Shown here one piece after another: positions 45,885 to 58,402 of a DNA stretch of 64,000 nucleotides. Within the stretch, counting starts at the first letter, position 1. Each line of letters starts with the position of its first letter. The notes under the pieces are model-generated. The model worked only from the letters and a program-made list of their open reading frames with translations, did no database searches and was not told the DNA's origin. The translations under genes and the position numbers were made by a program. Source of the stretch: Glutinoglossum americanum (lineage: Eukaryota > Ascomycota > Geoglossomycetes > Geoglossales > Geoglossaceae); contig JAGHQL010000012.1 of assembly GCA_020080175.1 (NCBI GenBank), positions 163,370 to 227,369 of the forward strand. The letters run 5' to 3'.

Positions 45885-48358
45885 ATGCATCTAATTGAGC
45901 GATTTTGGACCTCTATCACCTATGTGCTGAGCTGCTTGACGCTGTCCCCTTTCACAGGGTCTGACGGCGTGGAGCAAGCTCCGTTGACGCCCTTTTCCGG
46001 TCTTCAGTATCACAGAAGACCTAGAGGCCCCATCTTCAAGCCGCCCGGCGGGAGGCTCCAAGGTCCCGACGCGGACTTCACCTGCGACTACTCGGCAATG
46101 GTCGGATTTACCAATTGCTCAACCCCAACCAATCGAACTTGTTGGCTGAGGAACCAAACTGGCTTCGAGTACAATATCAGCACCGACTACGAAGACACTA
46201 ACCAGACGCCCATTGGCATCCATCGCACCTATTACTTGAACATTACAGATGATTGGATCAATGCTGATGGGATAAACTTTACCGAGGCAAAATTATTTAA
46301 TAACACATACCCTGGCCCCTATATTCAGGCTTGTTGGGGCGATGTACGAATTTTCTTTTCCCCGATACTATATCCCTCTTGCTTTCGTTTCCTAAGATTC
46401 GGTATTCCGTATTGACAATATTGACAGAATGTCACCGTCATCGTCACCAACAAACTCTCTTTCAATGGAACCAGTGTCCATTGGCACGGGATTCGGCAAT
46501 GGCTGACGATGCACATGGACGGCGTCAACGGCGTAACTCAATGTCCAATCGCTCCTGGGGACAGTTTCAATTATACCTTTAGAGCCATGCAATATGGGAG
46601 TTCGTGGTATCATAGTCACTACTCTGTACAATATGCCGATGGAGCCAATGGTCCACTGGTGAGTCTACTTTGCCCTTTTTACACTTGTCTCTGTTCATGC
46701 GTGTCTTCCGGCTTCCGTACCTACTCTATCCGCTTATTTGAATGTTTCAATCCTGGAAGATGTACAATATATTGAACCAACTCGTGACAGACACTATACG
46801 GACCAAATTCCGCACCATACGATGAGGGGAAATTCCCGATCCTGTTGACCGACTGGGGTAAGTCAGTTACTTGCACTTGGACGTTTTGAGCAACCCTTTC
46901 AAGATCGACAGGTAATTGCATAGACATCTTCTGATTTCGTATTTCAGGCCACAACAGTGCATTTCAAGCTGTCCAGACGCACAAACTCGAAGACCCAAGT
47001 ATCTTGTTAAATGGGGTAGGAAATGTTACCCGGTTTAATAATAGCGTTTTCGCCCCACTAATTCCCGACCCATACACGATACACTTCGATCCGCCTCAAA
47101 AAGGTGTGGCCAAACGCTACCTTTTACGAATAATCAACACCTCGTTCGATTCAACATTTGTCTTCTCTATCGACAATCACATTCTCCAAATTGTTGAAGC
47201 CGACTTTGTGCCAATCAAACCTTACAATGGCACGTCTGTACTTGTTGGAATTGGGCAGCGCTATCACGTGATCGTTACGGCGCAGCCCCAGTCCAACGGA
47301 CGTCCACTGCCTACCGATGGAAACTATTGGATCCGCACATGGAAGGCCAATTGTTTCAGTTTCAATCAAAGCAAGGCCAGCGCGGGTTACGAAGAGACTG
47401 GAATCCTACGATATGGCAGCCGTCAGACTCTTCCAAATTCGACTGCGTGGAGCAATGTTTCCTTAAACTGCTCCGACGAATCGTATGACAACCTAAAACC
47501 CATCCTCCCCTGGACTGTGGGAAAGCCAATCAATGACCCGTCTGGTAATGTTGGCGAAAATTTTACTGTGGATGGCGATGATGCAACCACTTTTTACCCG
47601 TTGGCCTTTTTTTCCATGGGGGGTAATCACAATCCCCTCAGAGTCGACTATGGAAATCCAACATTCCTGAACTTAAACAACACAGGGCCTTGGAACCCCC
47701 TATGGGTCGTGTTTCCAGAGAATCACAAGAGTGATGACTGGGTGAGTCCCCGATTCCAGTGCAGGCGATTAGTACGAGAAGCCCCAGCAACACTAGCAAT
47801 TTTCCCTGGTTTCCTTCGCGCGCACTAAGCTAACTATATTGAAGGTCTATATGGTCATCCAAGGTGCGGGTGGCTTTACCTACAACCAACATCCAGTAAG
47901 CATTAATCTTCGCCAGTAGCAGATCTAGTTCAATGCTTATCTAGCACTAGATCCACTTGCACGGTCATGACTTCGCCATCCTCCAACAAATCGAAAGCGC
48001 GACATTTCCCAAAAATTTATCCTTGAACACGCACAATCCTCCTCGACGTGATGTAGTCCTGCTTCCCGAAGATGGCTACGTCGTCATCGCCTTCAAAACT
48101 GACAATCCGGGAACGTGGCTCGTGCACTGCCACATTGCGTTTCACGCAGCCGCCGGTCTGGCCATGCAATTCATGGAGCGCCAGACGGACGCCCGGAATA
48201 TCTGGCCGTCCTTGAATGCCTCGCACGCGCTCCGGGTGGCGCAACAGGGTTGCGTCAACTGGAACAATTGGTGGGGGAATTGCACTAACTGGTGGCCCGG
48301 CGACGGGGAGGGCTGTCAGTACGGCAGCGACGTAACCTCGCCCGATTCCGGTATTTGA
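45885..48358 (+). CDS. Secreted laccase (multicopper oxidase)
   Basis: Laccases oxidise phenols with four copper ions and reduce oxygen to water. Six exons, 45885-46343, 46428-46658, 46791-46857, 46948-47741, 47845-47895 and 47951-48358, give 669 aa. The start [20 protein letters not shown] is a signal peptide. All four copper motifs are present: L1 HWHGIRQ, L2 [17 protein letters not shown]3 [10 protein letters not shown] (split by the last intron) and L4 [16 protein letters not shown]. The residue in the axial T1 position of L4 is Phe, as in high-potential laccases. Many NXS/T sites fit secretion. The protein ends in PDSGI, the ascomycete-laccase C-terminal plug motif. It is somewhat long for the family (550-620 aa is usual). 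No pigment or secondary-metabolite genes flank it; it abuts the transposon block. Confidence 0.93.
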
Positions 48359-49333
48359 TAGAATTGAAAGCATTGTGTCCAGATGGTGTGTTCCGACTCC
48401 AGCTGCAAGGGGGCTGCGTCGTTGGGAACTGCCGCTGAAAAAGGGTTTTTTCTCACACCATGCCTGGAACTCTTCCATTTCAGCACGTTCTGTTGCGAGT
48501 TTTTTTTTTCTTTTTGGCAATGCAGCAACGGCCGGCTCTTTGCTTTTTTAAATTCGTCACAAGTGAAAGGGTGTTGGTATTTTTTTTTTTTTTCCGTCTA
48601 GATAGGAAATGAAATCTAAGCAATATCTACGAATCCTACGTCTAGAGTGCCGGGGAATAAATACTCTTAGGGACCGCGCGATGCGTGATTTGGTACCGGC
48701 GTGCGAAGAGGAGAACGGAGACCTCTGGAATTTGCCTGCCCTCTTGGAACTATGCTACAAAATCCTCTTTGATCTGAAGTCCAAAAAAAAGAAAGAATTG
48801 TTGCTGACCACCCTAATCACTAGATCCAAAGCTCGCGAACTTGTGCTCGCGTCACCGGACTGATAAGTACTTGGCCCTACTGTTCTTGATTTTCAAAAGA
48901 TTCCATCAAAAGTCTTCGCCACTACAAGGAATTATTATGCAACTATCAAACAATTGGCGGCCAACATTTTCATGATGAGGATTATCAAAAACCGTGAACA
49001 CTGCAGAATATTGTAACCTTTTCAGGACTATGCGCCATCTTGTGGGATCTGTTGGGAATAGGGATTACAGCGGAGAAAGTATGCAGGACAGAATTAATTG
49101 AATCGATTAGCTAGGACTTTGTATGCTCCCAGGCCAAGTAGATTGGAGGCAGTGACCTCATGGCACCCTGTGGCAAGGTGCTATGACTTCGTGAATGGTC
49201 CCGTGGGCATAGCTCTAGCCCAACGGCATCATTAGAGCAATGTCCCGGTTAGTATCTGAGAGGAATGCTCTGAGGTTATGCCTCGCAACGGAATTAAGAA
49301 GAGATAGTAACCTAATATAAAAAGAAGATGAGT
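48359..49333. other. Intergenic region
   Basis: T-rich tracts follow the laccase stop (48506-48520 and 48580-48595). An 84-codon frame starting with ATG at 48609 (rich in Leu and Lys, CYKILFDLKSKKKKELLL) could be a small remnant but I cannot support it as a gene. Confidence 0.4.
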
Positions 49334-49822
49334 TTACTGGTGACAGGCGGAGTATAGTAGGACCCATGGGTTGCTTTGGGTCTTTGACCTCAGCAGCCGC
49401 ACCACGGCCTCGTGCCCGTCCCTCGCGAGCCATGACAGCACCCAATAATCGGCCTGGTCTTCGGAGTCTGGGACTACCCCTTCCTTCGCGGCTAGTAGCC
49501 ACGCCGTAGCCCGGTGCCCGTTCTCCGCAGCCCACTAAATTTCCAAGTGCCTTTCCAACATGATAGAATCGGAGGCTCCATCCTCTCTAATAGGTTCCAT
49601 ATGCCGCGTCAAGGGATTAATTCCGGTATAACCATCCGGTTGCTTGGGAGGGGTAGAGATGCGGCGTGCGGTGGCAAGAAAGAACTTATTACAGATAGTC
49701 TGTAAAATTGTTAGCCTGAAGTTGTAAGCAATGCTTGTGTGAAGCTGTGGGGTATGTAGAATAACCTCAAAGTTATATCCTCTACAATCGTGATAGAATT
49801 CATTGATGAAGTCGTGACTCAA
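49334..49822 (-). pseudogene. Ankyrin-repeat protein remnant
   Basis: On the minus strand the sequence reads WAAENGHRATAWLLAAKEGV, then DSEDQADYWVLSWLARDGHE and AVVRLLRSKTQSNP before a stop at 49334. These are two to three degenerate ankyrin repeats of the type AAxNGHExVVxLLLxxxG. Immediately upstream in the same frame a TAG interrupts ERHLEI-WAAENG, where a coding triplet is expected. Further upstream the frame is open to about 49822 with no family match. This is probably the tail of a decayed gene from the large, fast-evolving fungal ankyrin families. Confidence 0.6.
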
Positions 49823-50124
49823 GCGGAAACAGGGTGGGGGGTCACCTGAAACTCACCCAGCTCGGGTGAGCACAGGGCAGCGTCCCTTACCCACCTAAGC
49901 GGGGTGAGCTGGCTACGGATTTCTGTCTTCTTGGCATCTTTGCTTTAGCTTACCTGTCAACAGCAGAATACTAAGTATATGGATGGGTGAGTGACCTTGG
50001 TGAATATAAGTCAGCTGGACCTCAGGATGCGACTGCGTATATCGGCTTAATCACTCACTTGATACTCTTCCGATCCGCGGGACCCCCTTTGCCAATAGCG
50101 CTCTAGTTGCGCAAACCTTTCAGG
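49823..50124. other. Intergenic region
   Basis: Upstream DNA of the ZIP transporter; no feature seen. Confidence 0.4.
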
Positions 50125-51591
50125 ATGTTGGACGGCTTATTTATGTTGCTCAGCTTGAGCACAGTCATGGCAATTGCGTGAGCATTCGCTGAGCTGCACC
50201 GACTAGAAAATCGATATTGACGTTGATATTGCTTCAGGTCGTTTTTAGCGGGCTCCCTTCCTCTATCCATGACAATGTCCCAATCGAAACTAAGATTAAT
50301 ATCCGCTATTGGTATGGGAGTACTTGTTGGAACGTCCCTGGTAGTTATAATACCAGAGGGAATCGAAACCCTCTATAGTGCAGGGAAGCCGGACCACACA
50401 TCTAGGAGAGGAGAAGTGGAGAGCAGATCGGTGGATGTCCGATGGCTAGCCGCAGACGAGCGTTTGGTCGGCCGAACGGCGGGTCCGAGCCGAAAGGTCA
50501 AGAAAGATAATTTGGGGACGGAAACGTTGAAGGTGCTGCGACAACGCCTGGACGGTGCTTCGGCTTCGAAGACACCTGCTATAGATGCTCCGCCACCGAC
50601 AGATACAGGTACCGCAGGTCCAATACCTTCATATCCACACGGCAAACAGCCATCTTCGAACAATCCCGAAGGCCACCCTGGTAAAGAGGGGGACTCGGCG
50701 CCCCCAAAAGGGCATGATGGAGATCAACCGCGTTCTCCGCACGCATATGTCGGACTCTCTTTGATCCTTGGTTTCATCCTCATGTACCTTATCGACCAGC
50801 TCCCACAGCATGCCTCCTCAAACTCCCGTAACTATCACCAGCCGTACCACATCTCCCTCGACAACCTCTCACAAGGGATCCGTAGCTCCTTTGCACCCAA
50901 CACTCACGGAACCGGTGCTGATGATGGTCTCCTTGATCAACCGTATCCTCCGCAACCTACGAAATCGCGAAGTTTTGCTACAACGACTGGCCTCGTTATT
51001 CACGCCGCGGCTGATGGTATTGCGCTGGGCGCGTCATCATCAGCGGCACACTCAAGTCTAGGTTTCATCGTATTTTTTGCCATCATGATACATAAAGCTC
51101 CAGCGGCCTTTGGGTTGACCTCCGTATTGTTAAAGCAGGGGTTGTCAAAGCGGCAAGCTAGAGGTCACCTAATTATCTTCAGTTTGGCGGCGCCCGCTGG
51201 GGCGTTGGTGACATGGATGCTGATCGCAATTCTGGGGAGAGGCAGAATGGGCGGAGAGGAGGGAACGCAATGGTGGACTGGAGTGTTATTGTTATTTTCT
51301 GCGGGAACATTCTTGTAAGTGGCTTGGTCCTGCTGTGTTTACCCTAGGATATACCGATATTGGGTTTTGATTGTAGAGGAGACTGACTTGGGGCGGTTGC
51401 AACCTTCTAGGTATGTGGCTATGCACACCATGCAAGAAGACAGTTCATCACGCCATGAGCCATCAGTAAATGGCTATGCCAATGGCGGCGGACCCCAGCA
51501 CCGGAAAGAAGGGCCTCAGATGCGAGACACGGCTGCTGCCGTGGCGGGAATGTTGATCCCGCTGGTAACACAGTTTGGACACCACCACTAA
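50125..51591 (+). CDS. ZIP-family metal transporter (SLC39A9/Atx2 type)
   Basis: Zinc/manganese transporters of this subgroup sit in Golgi or other endomembranes. Three exons, 50125-50177, 50238-51314 and 51411-51591, give 436 aa with exact frame closure. Exon 1 encodes MLDGLFMLLSLSTVMAIA, part of the first membrane helix; the next exon continues SFLAGSLPLSMTMSQSKLRL, then GMGVLVGTSLVVIIPEG, the family's second-helix motif. A His/Pro-rich cytosolic loop of about 150 residues follows. The metal-binding helices are TTGLVIHAAADGIALGAS (HxxxDG) and FFAIMIHKAPAAFGL (HK), as in SLC39A9. The protein ends GMLIPLVTQFGHHH. Starting only at MTMSQ (50269) would delete the first helix, so the split first exon is preferred. 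Confidence 0.9.
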
Positions 51592-52447
51592 TGCCGCGCC
51601 CCGGCAGCTGCGTATGTACCAACAACGGCTCTGGAAAACTAGCCCCTCAGCATTTCCCGATCTTGGTCTGCATGAACGGCGTAATCCGGAGGAGGAACTA
51701 TAGATATTTCATACTTGGCAAGGCGTGGCTCTCTCTATCTTCCAAAGCACTAGGGATAAATATGTTTCATTCCGGCAGCTAGATTATTGCTGTTGCGGGT
51801 ACATCTACGGTGGATATATAGCGAAAACTTTGAGTTTTTAGACTGCCTGGTTTTTAGGTTACGTTGAGAGGGGCTCGGGAGCCCCCCCGCTGACCTAATC
51901 TCTTATGTTATGTTTAACTGTTTACTAGAAAATTCTTTTTTTCGGTTTCATGTGACTTCCTTGATTGCATGGCGCTCTACGTATAGAGGTAGCTCTGCTT
52001 GGGTGCACTGGGGCTTTGCGTGCTATCGATTACTTGAATCCTGTTCCTTTGCGCGCTGACTGCACATTGCTGCTACATGTATGTGCTATATATGTATTCG
52101 GCTTTCGCAAAATAGGAGACTATAAATAGAACTGTTTGGTTTGCTCTCTTCTCTTGAGTCCCCGTCTGTGTGTCTACCGGCTATAAGTGTTTTTAACTCT
52201 TAGATTGAGATATTTCTACGCCTACACTCTACAAGCAGAGGATCTGACATGAATTATATGAGTGCATGGTTGGACTCAAATCGTCCCATTCATACGCCAT
52301 GTCAGTCAGGACTGAGGGCCAAGTCACAGTAATAACAACAGAAATACAACATATCCAGCTAGATATACAACCACATAGCAAGGGAACGCCCAGCACCCGC
52401 TGCTCAGCGCCTGTACTCGTAAACATATATCATGGTATCCACCTCCC
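51592..52447. other. Intergenic region between convergent genes
   Basis: It lies between the 3' ends of the ZIP gene (plus) and the Nhp10-like gene (minus). No gene or repeat is seen. Confidence 0.45.
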
Positions 52448-53422
52448 TTACCGGTTAACCGCAGTGAAGCCGCCACCAGCTCCTTCACCATTTTCTTCCG
52501 TCCCTTCCATCTCTACATCCTCTGACCTCACCCCTGGTGGCGAGCTTGCAGCCTCCCCAGGCGCCCCCGTTTGTCTTCTGATATCCTCTAGATTTTCCTC
52601 ACACCTCTGTTTGCCCCGCTCGTCCAGCTCACGCCAGGCCTGCATCAAGGCCTTGTCTATTTCAAAATCTAGGTCATGGCCATGCTGCGCCTGGAGCCGA
52701 GGTCGAGCCTCCTCGCAGAACAGCGCGAAGGCATCTGGGGGACCGCTAGGAGTGTTTCCTACAGCGGCGGTGCCGGGCTTGCTGTTGGGTGTAGTGATGG
52801 CGGGGTTGGTGGAGCGCGGTATCTCATTTGCAGGGTTGAGGATGGAGAAAGTTGCTTGTGATGCGTCGTATGGGGTTGTAACTGCTGAAGGAGGGGAAGG
52901 AGGAGGGCGTGCTGGAGAGGGAGGAGCACGGTAGTGAGGGCGCTTGGTGCGGAGGGGCTTTTCTTGTGGCTATATGATTATGAGGAGTAATTAGCTTAAC
53001 GCTTTAAGATAAAGATAGATTATCCAATAGAAATGTCTGGGTGGTGAGAGAGGGAAAATAAATAGCAATCCTGTGTTACCAAAACATCAAACAAGCTTCC
53101 ACGTACCGGAGGCGGAGGACTAGGACTTCCATCAGAATCTTCGACGTTAACGCTCGTCCTCTTAGCTAGCTGCTCTAGCAAGAATGCCCGTTCTAATCGA
53201 AGCTTCAAGATGCCACGTTTGGTGCGCGCTCGGCGTAATCGTAGTGCATCATTGGATTCCTCTACCTCGTTGATGCGCTTCTTGAGGTCGATGCACTTCT
53301 GTCGATAAGCGTGCTCGACAGAAGGCGGGAGGGGAGCAGGGATGTTGCCTGTGGTCTAGAGTGAGCATCTGTGGATGGAGAGGATTAGATCGGGGATATG
53401 TGTTGTTACCTGATGGGGGCAT
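52448..53422 (-). CDS. NHP10: Nhp10-like HMG-box protein, probable INO80-complex subunit
   Basis: Three exons, 53422-53410, 53348-53107 and 52969-52448, give 258 aa; the first exon is only 13 nt (MPPS). The N-terminal coiled coil RQKCIDLKKRINEVEESNDA is followed by LKLRLERAFLLEQLAKRT, a block shared by Nhp10-type proteins. A Pro-rich linker with KPLRTKRPHYR leads to an HMG-box-like segment: DAFALFCEEARPRLQAQHG then KALMQAWRELDERGKQRCEE. The tail is acidic. In yeast, Nhp10 is part of the INO80 chromatin remodeller and binds DNA ends and nucleosomes. The splice pattern is internally consistent (phases 1 and 0). Membership of INO80 is inferred from family resemblance only. Confidence 0.8.
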
Positions 53423-53721
53423 TTCAAGATTGATTTAACAGACGTTGAGGGGAAGCGGGTGGGATTGAAGCCCGCTTTATAGGCAATTTGGATGTAGAAG
53501 AGGACAGATGGAAGATGACCGTGGGATGATTGACGTTGAAGTAAGAATAACCTCTAAAAGGCCGGAGTGAGGTCTCTAACACTCGGCGAGTCGGCGAATC
53601 AGCGTCCGATCCGCATCTACTAGGTACAGGTTCGCTAACCAAAATAGGCGGCTGTATTATGCATTAAATGCAAAGTTCAATAAATATTCATGATATCGCG
53701 CTCTATTCTCGTCCACGATCA

Positions 53722-55852
53722 ATGGCTGAAGATGCAGCTCACATTACTACCAGCACACCCAGTGCTACCCCAAATCCCTCACCTGCAATCGACCAGATTA
53801 TCACATTCTTGAAATCCAAAGATGACACTTCTAAATTTGTCGGTCTCGCACTACTCAAACCCGTTCTGGACAACCGGGAGGAGCTGCAGAGTGATCCGGT
53901 AATCATTACGAAATGCTGGGCAGCGCTCTCACCTAGATTCCTCGACCGTCTTCTCCGTGCCAGCGAGAGTAAGAGGAAAGGCAAGGATGAAGCAAGGAAT
54001 ATGGTTGATCTGGCTGTGGGGGTTATTCATGCATTCACGGTGTTGTTGCCGCCGGATATGAAGAATGACGAGAAGCTACTGGGGAGATGCGAGGAGATGA
54101 TTACAGCACTAGTCCGGAGGTGATTGCTTCTTCTATGGGTCGGGAACGGGGCCATTTGGGTGTGATATGGTTGACTGAGGTTTTAGTTCCCCAGAAACTA
54201 CTACGATGATCCTACGGACACTGCTTACCTTCTCAAGTGGGGAAAAAGGCCCAGAGAAGCTCCTCAGTGTGGAAGACTGGTCGCCGTTGCTTGAGATTGC
54301 GCCTCAGCAGTCTCTAGCAACAAGCATACTTAAATTTGTCTTTATCAAGGGAGCTGCTCGACCAGACCTGCTGCCGCAAGTTCGGCAGCGTTTAGGTGGA
54401 ACCCTCCCTGCACTCATTCTGGCCTTCAGGGACTCATCAAGCTCTCTGTTATTGGAGCTGTTGGCAGACCTTTTTAAAATGTTACCTCCGGAGGTATGTA
54501 TGGAATAGCCTAGGAACCTAAGTGTTTAAATCTAGCTAACCAGTCGTCGCTAGGCCCTCCCATCAAATCGCGCTTGGCTCAGACTGGTCTCCTCCCATAT
54601 CCAAAAGACCATTCTTGCCCAGCCTACCTTTGCCGCTCGAAAGTCATGCACAATTATATGTTCCGCTCTCCTTCAATTATACCCCGAAACGTCTCCCTCT
54701 CTCCTATTCCGGAGCTCATCCAAAGGCAAAGAGCCTGCAGCAACCACACTAGAGTCGAAGCCATTCGCCTATCTCTTCATCAACTTAATCCTAATAGATA
54801 TCCGATCATCATTTCCTTCCCTCTTTGAGCACCTTGCTTCCCATGGCTACTCTAGTATTGCGGAACGCCTAACCGCAGGTTTCGTTATCGTTGCAGCGTT
54901 CGTAGGATTTCTCGTTAAGAGCCTTGATGAGGAGGCCGGCGAGGATACCGGGGGGATATTCCTTCAGATCGAACCAGACCTTTTGTTGAAACTTCGCCGA
55001 GATATTGCGGAAACTATGGGTTTGACCATTGAATTTTTGCGAGATAGGTGGGATGGCATCGCTGCCCCAAGGCTCGATGAAAGCTCCCGAACACCTCCAG
55101 CCGGGCGAGGAACACCACTTAGCCTGACTTGGGATACCCGCGAAGGAGGGTTAGCACAGGACCACTTCGTTCTAGCTGCCGTTCGCACGTTGGCACTATG
55201 GCTGCGAGAAGACGAAAACGAGACGCTGAGGCGAGAAGCAAGCGGTATTATGGATGTATTCCTGGGGTTATACAAGCAAAGCAGCAGCGGTAGCGGCGCT
55301 ACCGCCCCTATCTCTGGGACAGGGTCGCAGGATATGAAACCAATAGACTTTCGACTAGCTATACTCACCGCCCTCGAGGGAATCCTTACTACCGACGATG
55401 GTATCGAGGCTTTCCAAGAATCAAATGGCTGGGAAATTCTCTGGGAACACGACCTCTCCAAACTCCTCACCGGCGGTAATACTAAGTCTAGCGAAGCCAC
55501 CAGTCGCGGCATAGAGGTCATCCGCGTCCTCCTAGCTGTCGTAGAATATGACGGTGAGAAGATGAGCTCCAAGGAAGAATGGATGGATGTCGTGAAGGCT
55601 GCTGCTGCATTACCACCACCATCGCCATCTGAAAGTGACGCCGGCTCATCGTCGGAAGAGGAGCTGCAGCTCTCGCTGTTTCAGTTCGCGACGGAGATCC
55701 TTTCGCGTGCTCCGGTGGGGTTAAGGAGGAGGTTCGCGGGGGAGGCGAGGGTTATTGCGGTGAGGGCGAGGGGGATGATTGGGGAGGAAGGGTTGAAGGA
55801 TGGGGCGGTTGAGGTTTTGGAGGGGTTGGAGGGGTTGGGGATTGGTGTTTAG
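53722..55852 (+). CDS. Neurochondrin-family protein
   Basis: Three exons, 53722-54119, 54187-54493 and 54554-55852, give 667 aa, all helical. The sequence resembles fungal neurochondrin-domain proteins: IITFLKSKDDTSKFVGLALL near the start, DPVIITKCWAALSPRFLDRL, then EEMITALVR joined across a 67-nt intron to SSPETTTMILRTLLTFSS. The C-terminal half has LAQDHFVLAAVRTLALWL and a Ser/Glu-rich loop before LSLFQFATEILSRAPVGLRR. Neurochondrin is an armadillo/HEAT-like protein; its fungal role is not established to my knowledge. An ATG 54 nt earlier (53668) is in frame but gives a leader (MQSSINIHDIALYS) that does not look conserved. The gene lies head to head with the Nhp10-like gene, about 300 bp between start codons. 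Confidence 0.82.
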
Positions 55853-56109
55853 GGGGGAATGGGATAGGATGTGTAAGGACTCATATGGTCACTGTGATAG
55901 TGCCCTCTTTGTTGCGATTTCTCGAGCAATGTCTCTCTGGAAATCTATATCGAATTCGTCTGCCATACGCGATTGCACACACCCCCCCTTTTCCCACGGC
56001 TCCCCAATTCCGAAACAAACCCAAAATAAACGCCGGCATTTCTGCGATAGACTCCCCGTATAGCACCTGGAGAATTTTCCGTAGATATAGACAGCATCGT
56101 GAACAATCG

Positions 56110-57197
56110 CTAAAACCTCGTCCCATTGACCCCTTGCACCCCCCTCCCCAGCTGACTAGCCACAACAGTCGCCTCCCTAACCGCCCTCGCCACCGTCCCC
56201 CTAACCCTCCCCTCCTCGAGCACCAACAACCCCCCAATCGTGCACCCCCCCGGCGTCCCCACCTTCTCCCTTACAAGCGCGGGATGTTCCCCACCCAGCA
56301 CCATGCCCGCCGTGCCCCTCATCGTCTGCGCAGCCATCAGCTGAGCCTCCGCCCTCGGCAGGCCCATCGCTACCGCGCCATCCGCGATCGCCTCGAGGAT
56401 TAGCGCGAAGAAGGCGGGTCCGGACCCGCAAAGGGCGGTGCTGGCATCCATAGCCGACGCCGGGAGGTAGACCACCCGCCCTATGCGATTGAAGACCCAC
56501 GTCACAACCCTCTCGAGGCTCTCCGGGAGCGGGGGTGTCGAGGTGCAGACCACAGTCATAGATTCCCGGATCCCGGACGCCGTGTTAGGCATCGCTCTGA
56601 CGCAAGTGCAGGGGGTCACGTCGTCGCCGGGGGTCATGTTGCCGGCCTGGAGGGCGTTCTTGAGCTGCTCGACCGTCACCCCGGCGCAGATGCTGATGAG
56701 CAGTTTCCCCCGCAAGGCGCGCTCGATGTCCGGGTCGCTGAGGATATCGTTCACCATCTGGGGCTTGCAGCACAGCAGGACGATGTCCGCGGCCTGGACG
56801 CCGCGGAGGTTTTCATCCTGGAGGATGGTTATGGGGGTCGTGGCTGTGTAGGGAGTGAGGGACTGTTTGATGCGGGAGGCAGATTCGGGGCGGCGGACGC
56901 AGGCGATGAAGCGGGTCGGGAGGCGGGAGGGGAGGTCTGTGGGGGTTGCTCGGTAGGGTGTAGAGGTTCCAGAGGGGGAAGGGGTTGGTGGGGGTGTGGA
57001 GAGGGAGGAGAGGATGCCGGAGAGGATGGCAATGCCCATTGTGCCTGGTGAGGGGGTGGGGGGTTAGCATTTGTGGCGTTCTATTGCGGGAGGGGAAGAG
57101 TTGATATACCGCAGCCCAGGACAGTTAACGTGAATCCGTCGCTGTCGCCATTGGACAGAAGACCCGGAGTAGTAGTAGCAGAGAACGCCTCAGCCAT
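56110..57197 (-). CDS. PRO3: Pyrroline-5-carboxylate reductase
   Basis: This enzyme reduces pyrroline-5-carboxylate to proline with NAD(P)H, the last step of proline synthesis. Two exons, 57197-57110 and 57044-56110, with a 65-nt intron give 340 aa. The Rossmann nucleotide motif is LGCGTMGIAIL, created by the splice. Later motifs are DIVLLCCKPQMV, SICAGVTVEQLKNAL, VRAMPNTASGIRESMT, the substrate-site block MDASTALCGSGPAFFALILE, and LVREKVGTPGGCTIGGLLVL. An insert of about 30 Pro/Ser/Thr residues follows the first helix (STPPPTPSPSGTSTPYRATP), longer than in yeast. The gene is convergent with the neurochondrin gene (258 bp between stops). GC content in the coding region is notably high. Confidence 0.95.
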
Positions 57198-58402
57198 GAC
57201 CGCCACGTTAAGCAGGATATATACAAAATGCGACGCGTTGTCGATATCCTCGCCACGCACCGGACAAAAAAGAAGAAACAGCTTTTGTGCGGAGTTTTTT
57301 CCTCTCCCATTTTCTGCCGACTTCTTGGCATTTCTGCTTATAATGGCCGTCGCCCTGGTGGATGCAATTCAGGCCAATTACCAACCGCAGATTCATTAAA
57401 TTACTTGTTTCTTCATAGTATCATGATACCATACGTGTAGAGCTTTCTCAAGTCAATTTGTAAAGTATCTTAAGTTATGGTTTTGTTATAATACTACCCC
57501 TAGTAGGCCGCAGGAGCTAGTATGAAAGGCAGGCGCCGGGTAAGCCTATGTAGCTGTCAAGGCTTTTCTTAGCTCAGGATGCCGGAGGTGAGATGAACCA
57601 GTATTTTTGCAAATTATCTAGATGGCACAAGTTTCCCCTTAGATTGTATACATTCTGAAGGCATTTAGACAACTTGCTGCGATTATGTCGGCCTGAATTG
57701 CAGATAGATTACTTCAATCAGACAGGTAGGTAGTTTGTCAGGGCTAGAAGGTTATCAAGAAGCTGTCAGATACGTCCACCGATTATTCGACCAGCCGGTC
57801 GACGATAAGGCACTGAATCCCACATCGCCAACCCCCAAAACCAGCATTGTTCTTAGCGAATTCCCTGATACCATTGAAGACTACATCGCCCAGCTCTGGG
57901 ACCATTGCATCGCCTCCGAAGAATCGACGTTCGCTGCGCTGTATGCGCTCACCTGCTACTGGGTAGATGGTGTTGGCAACGATGTGACACATGGGTGGCA
58001 TCAGTTCCCGTTGAGGGCCTGGGATCACGAGGGAGATCTAGTTAGTCGGCATGTCGTCTGGAGGTAGGCGTGGTATGGCGCCGTAATCACACAGCTGACG
58101 AGTACAAGTCCAATTATTTTGAGCGGCAGGGATTTTACAGTGAGATGGCTATAGCTGTGCCGTCAAAGTAACGACCATGCGGAAAGCGAGTTTTCACGGT
58201 TAATCCCCTTACCAACTTCCGAATTAAGTATCTAAATTGTCAGACGTCCTGTCGCGGCAAGCTGAATAGAATAAACCCCTAGCGAAATAAGCACTCCAAC
58301 ATCACTGAATAGCTCAAAGCCAAATGATAGTCTGTAAGGAAGGCTCGTAACACCACGCAAACCCTCACTTGCTCTCGATTAAACGGCACCCTTCACAAAC
58401 CC
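57198..58402. other. Intergenic region with a possible remnant frame
   Basis: A frame at 57735-58067 (AQLWDHCIASEESTFAALYA, YWVDGVGNDVTHGWHQFP) looks protein-like but has no ATG and no splice partner I can find; it may be a remnant. No other feature is seen. Confidence 0.4.

Noticed and set aside
57735-58067. Protein-like 110-codon frame
   Set aside because: It has no ATG, no neighbouring exon that extends it and no family I recognise; mentioned only in the intergenic entry.
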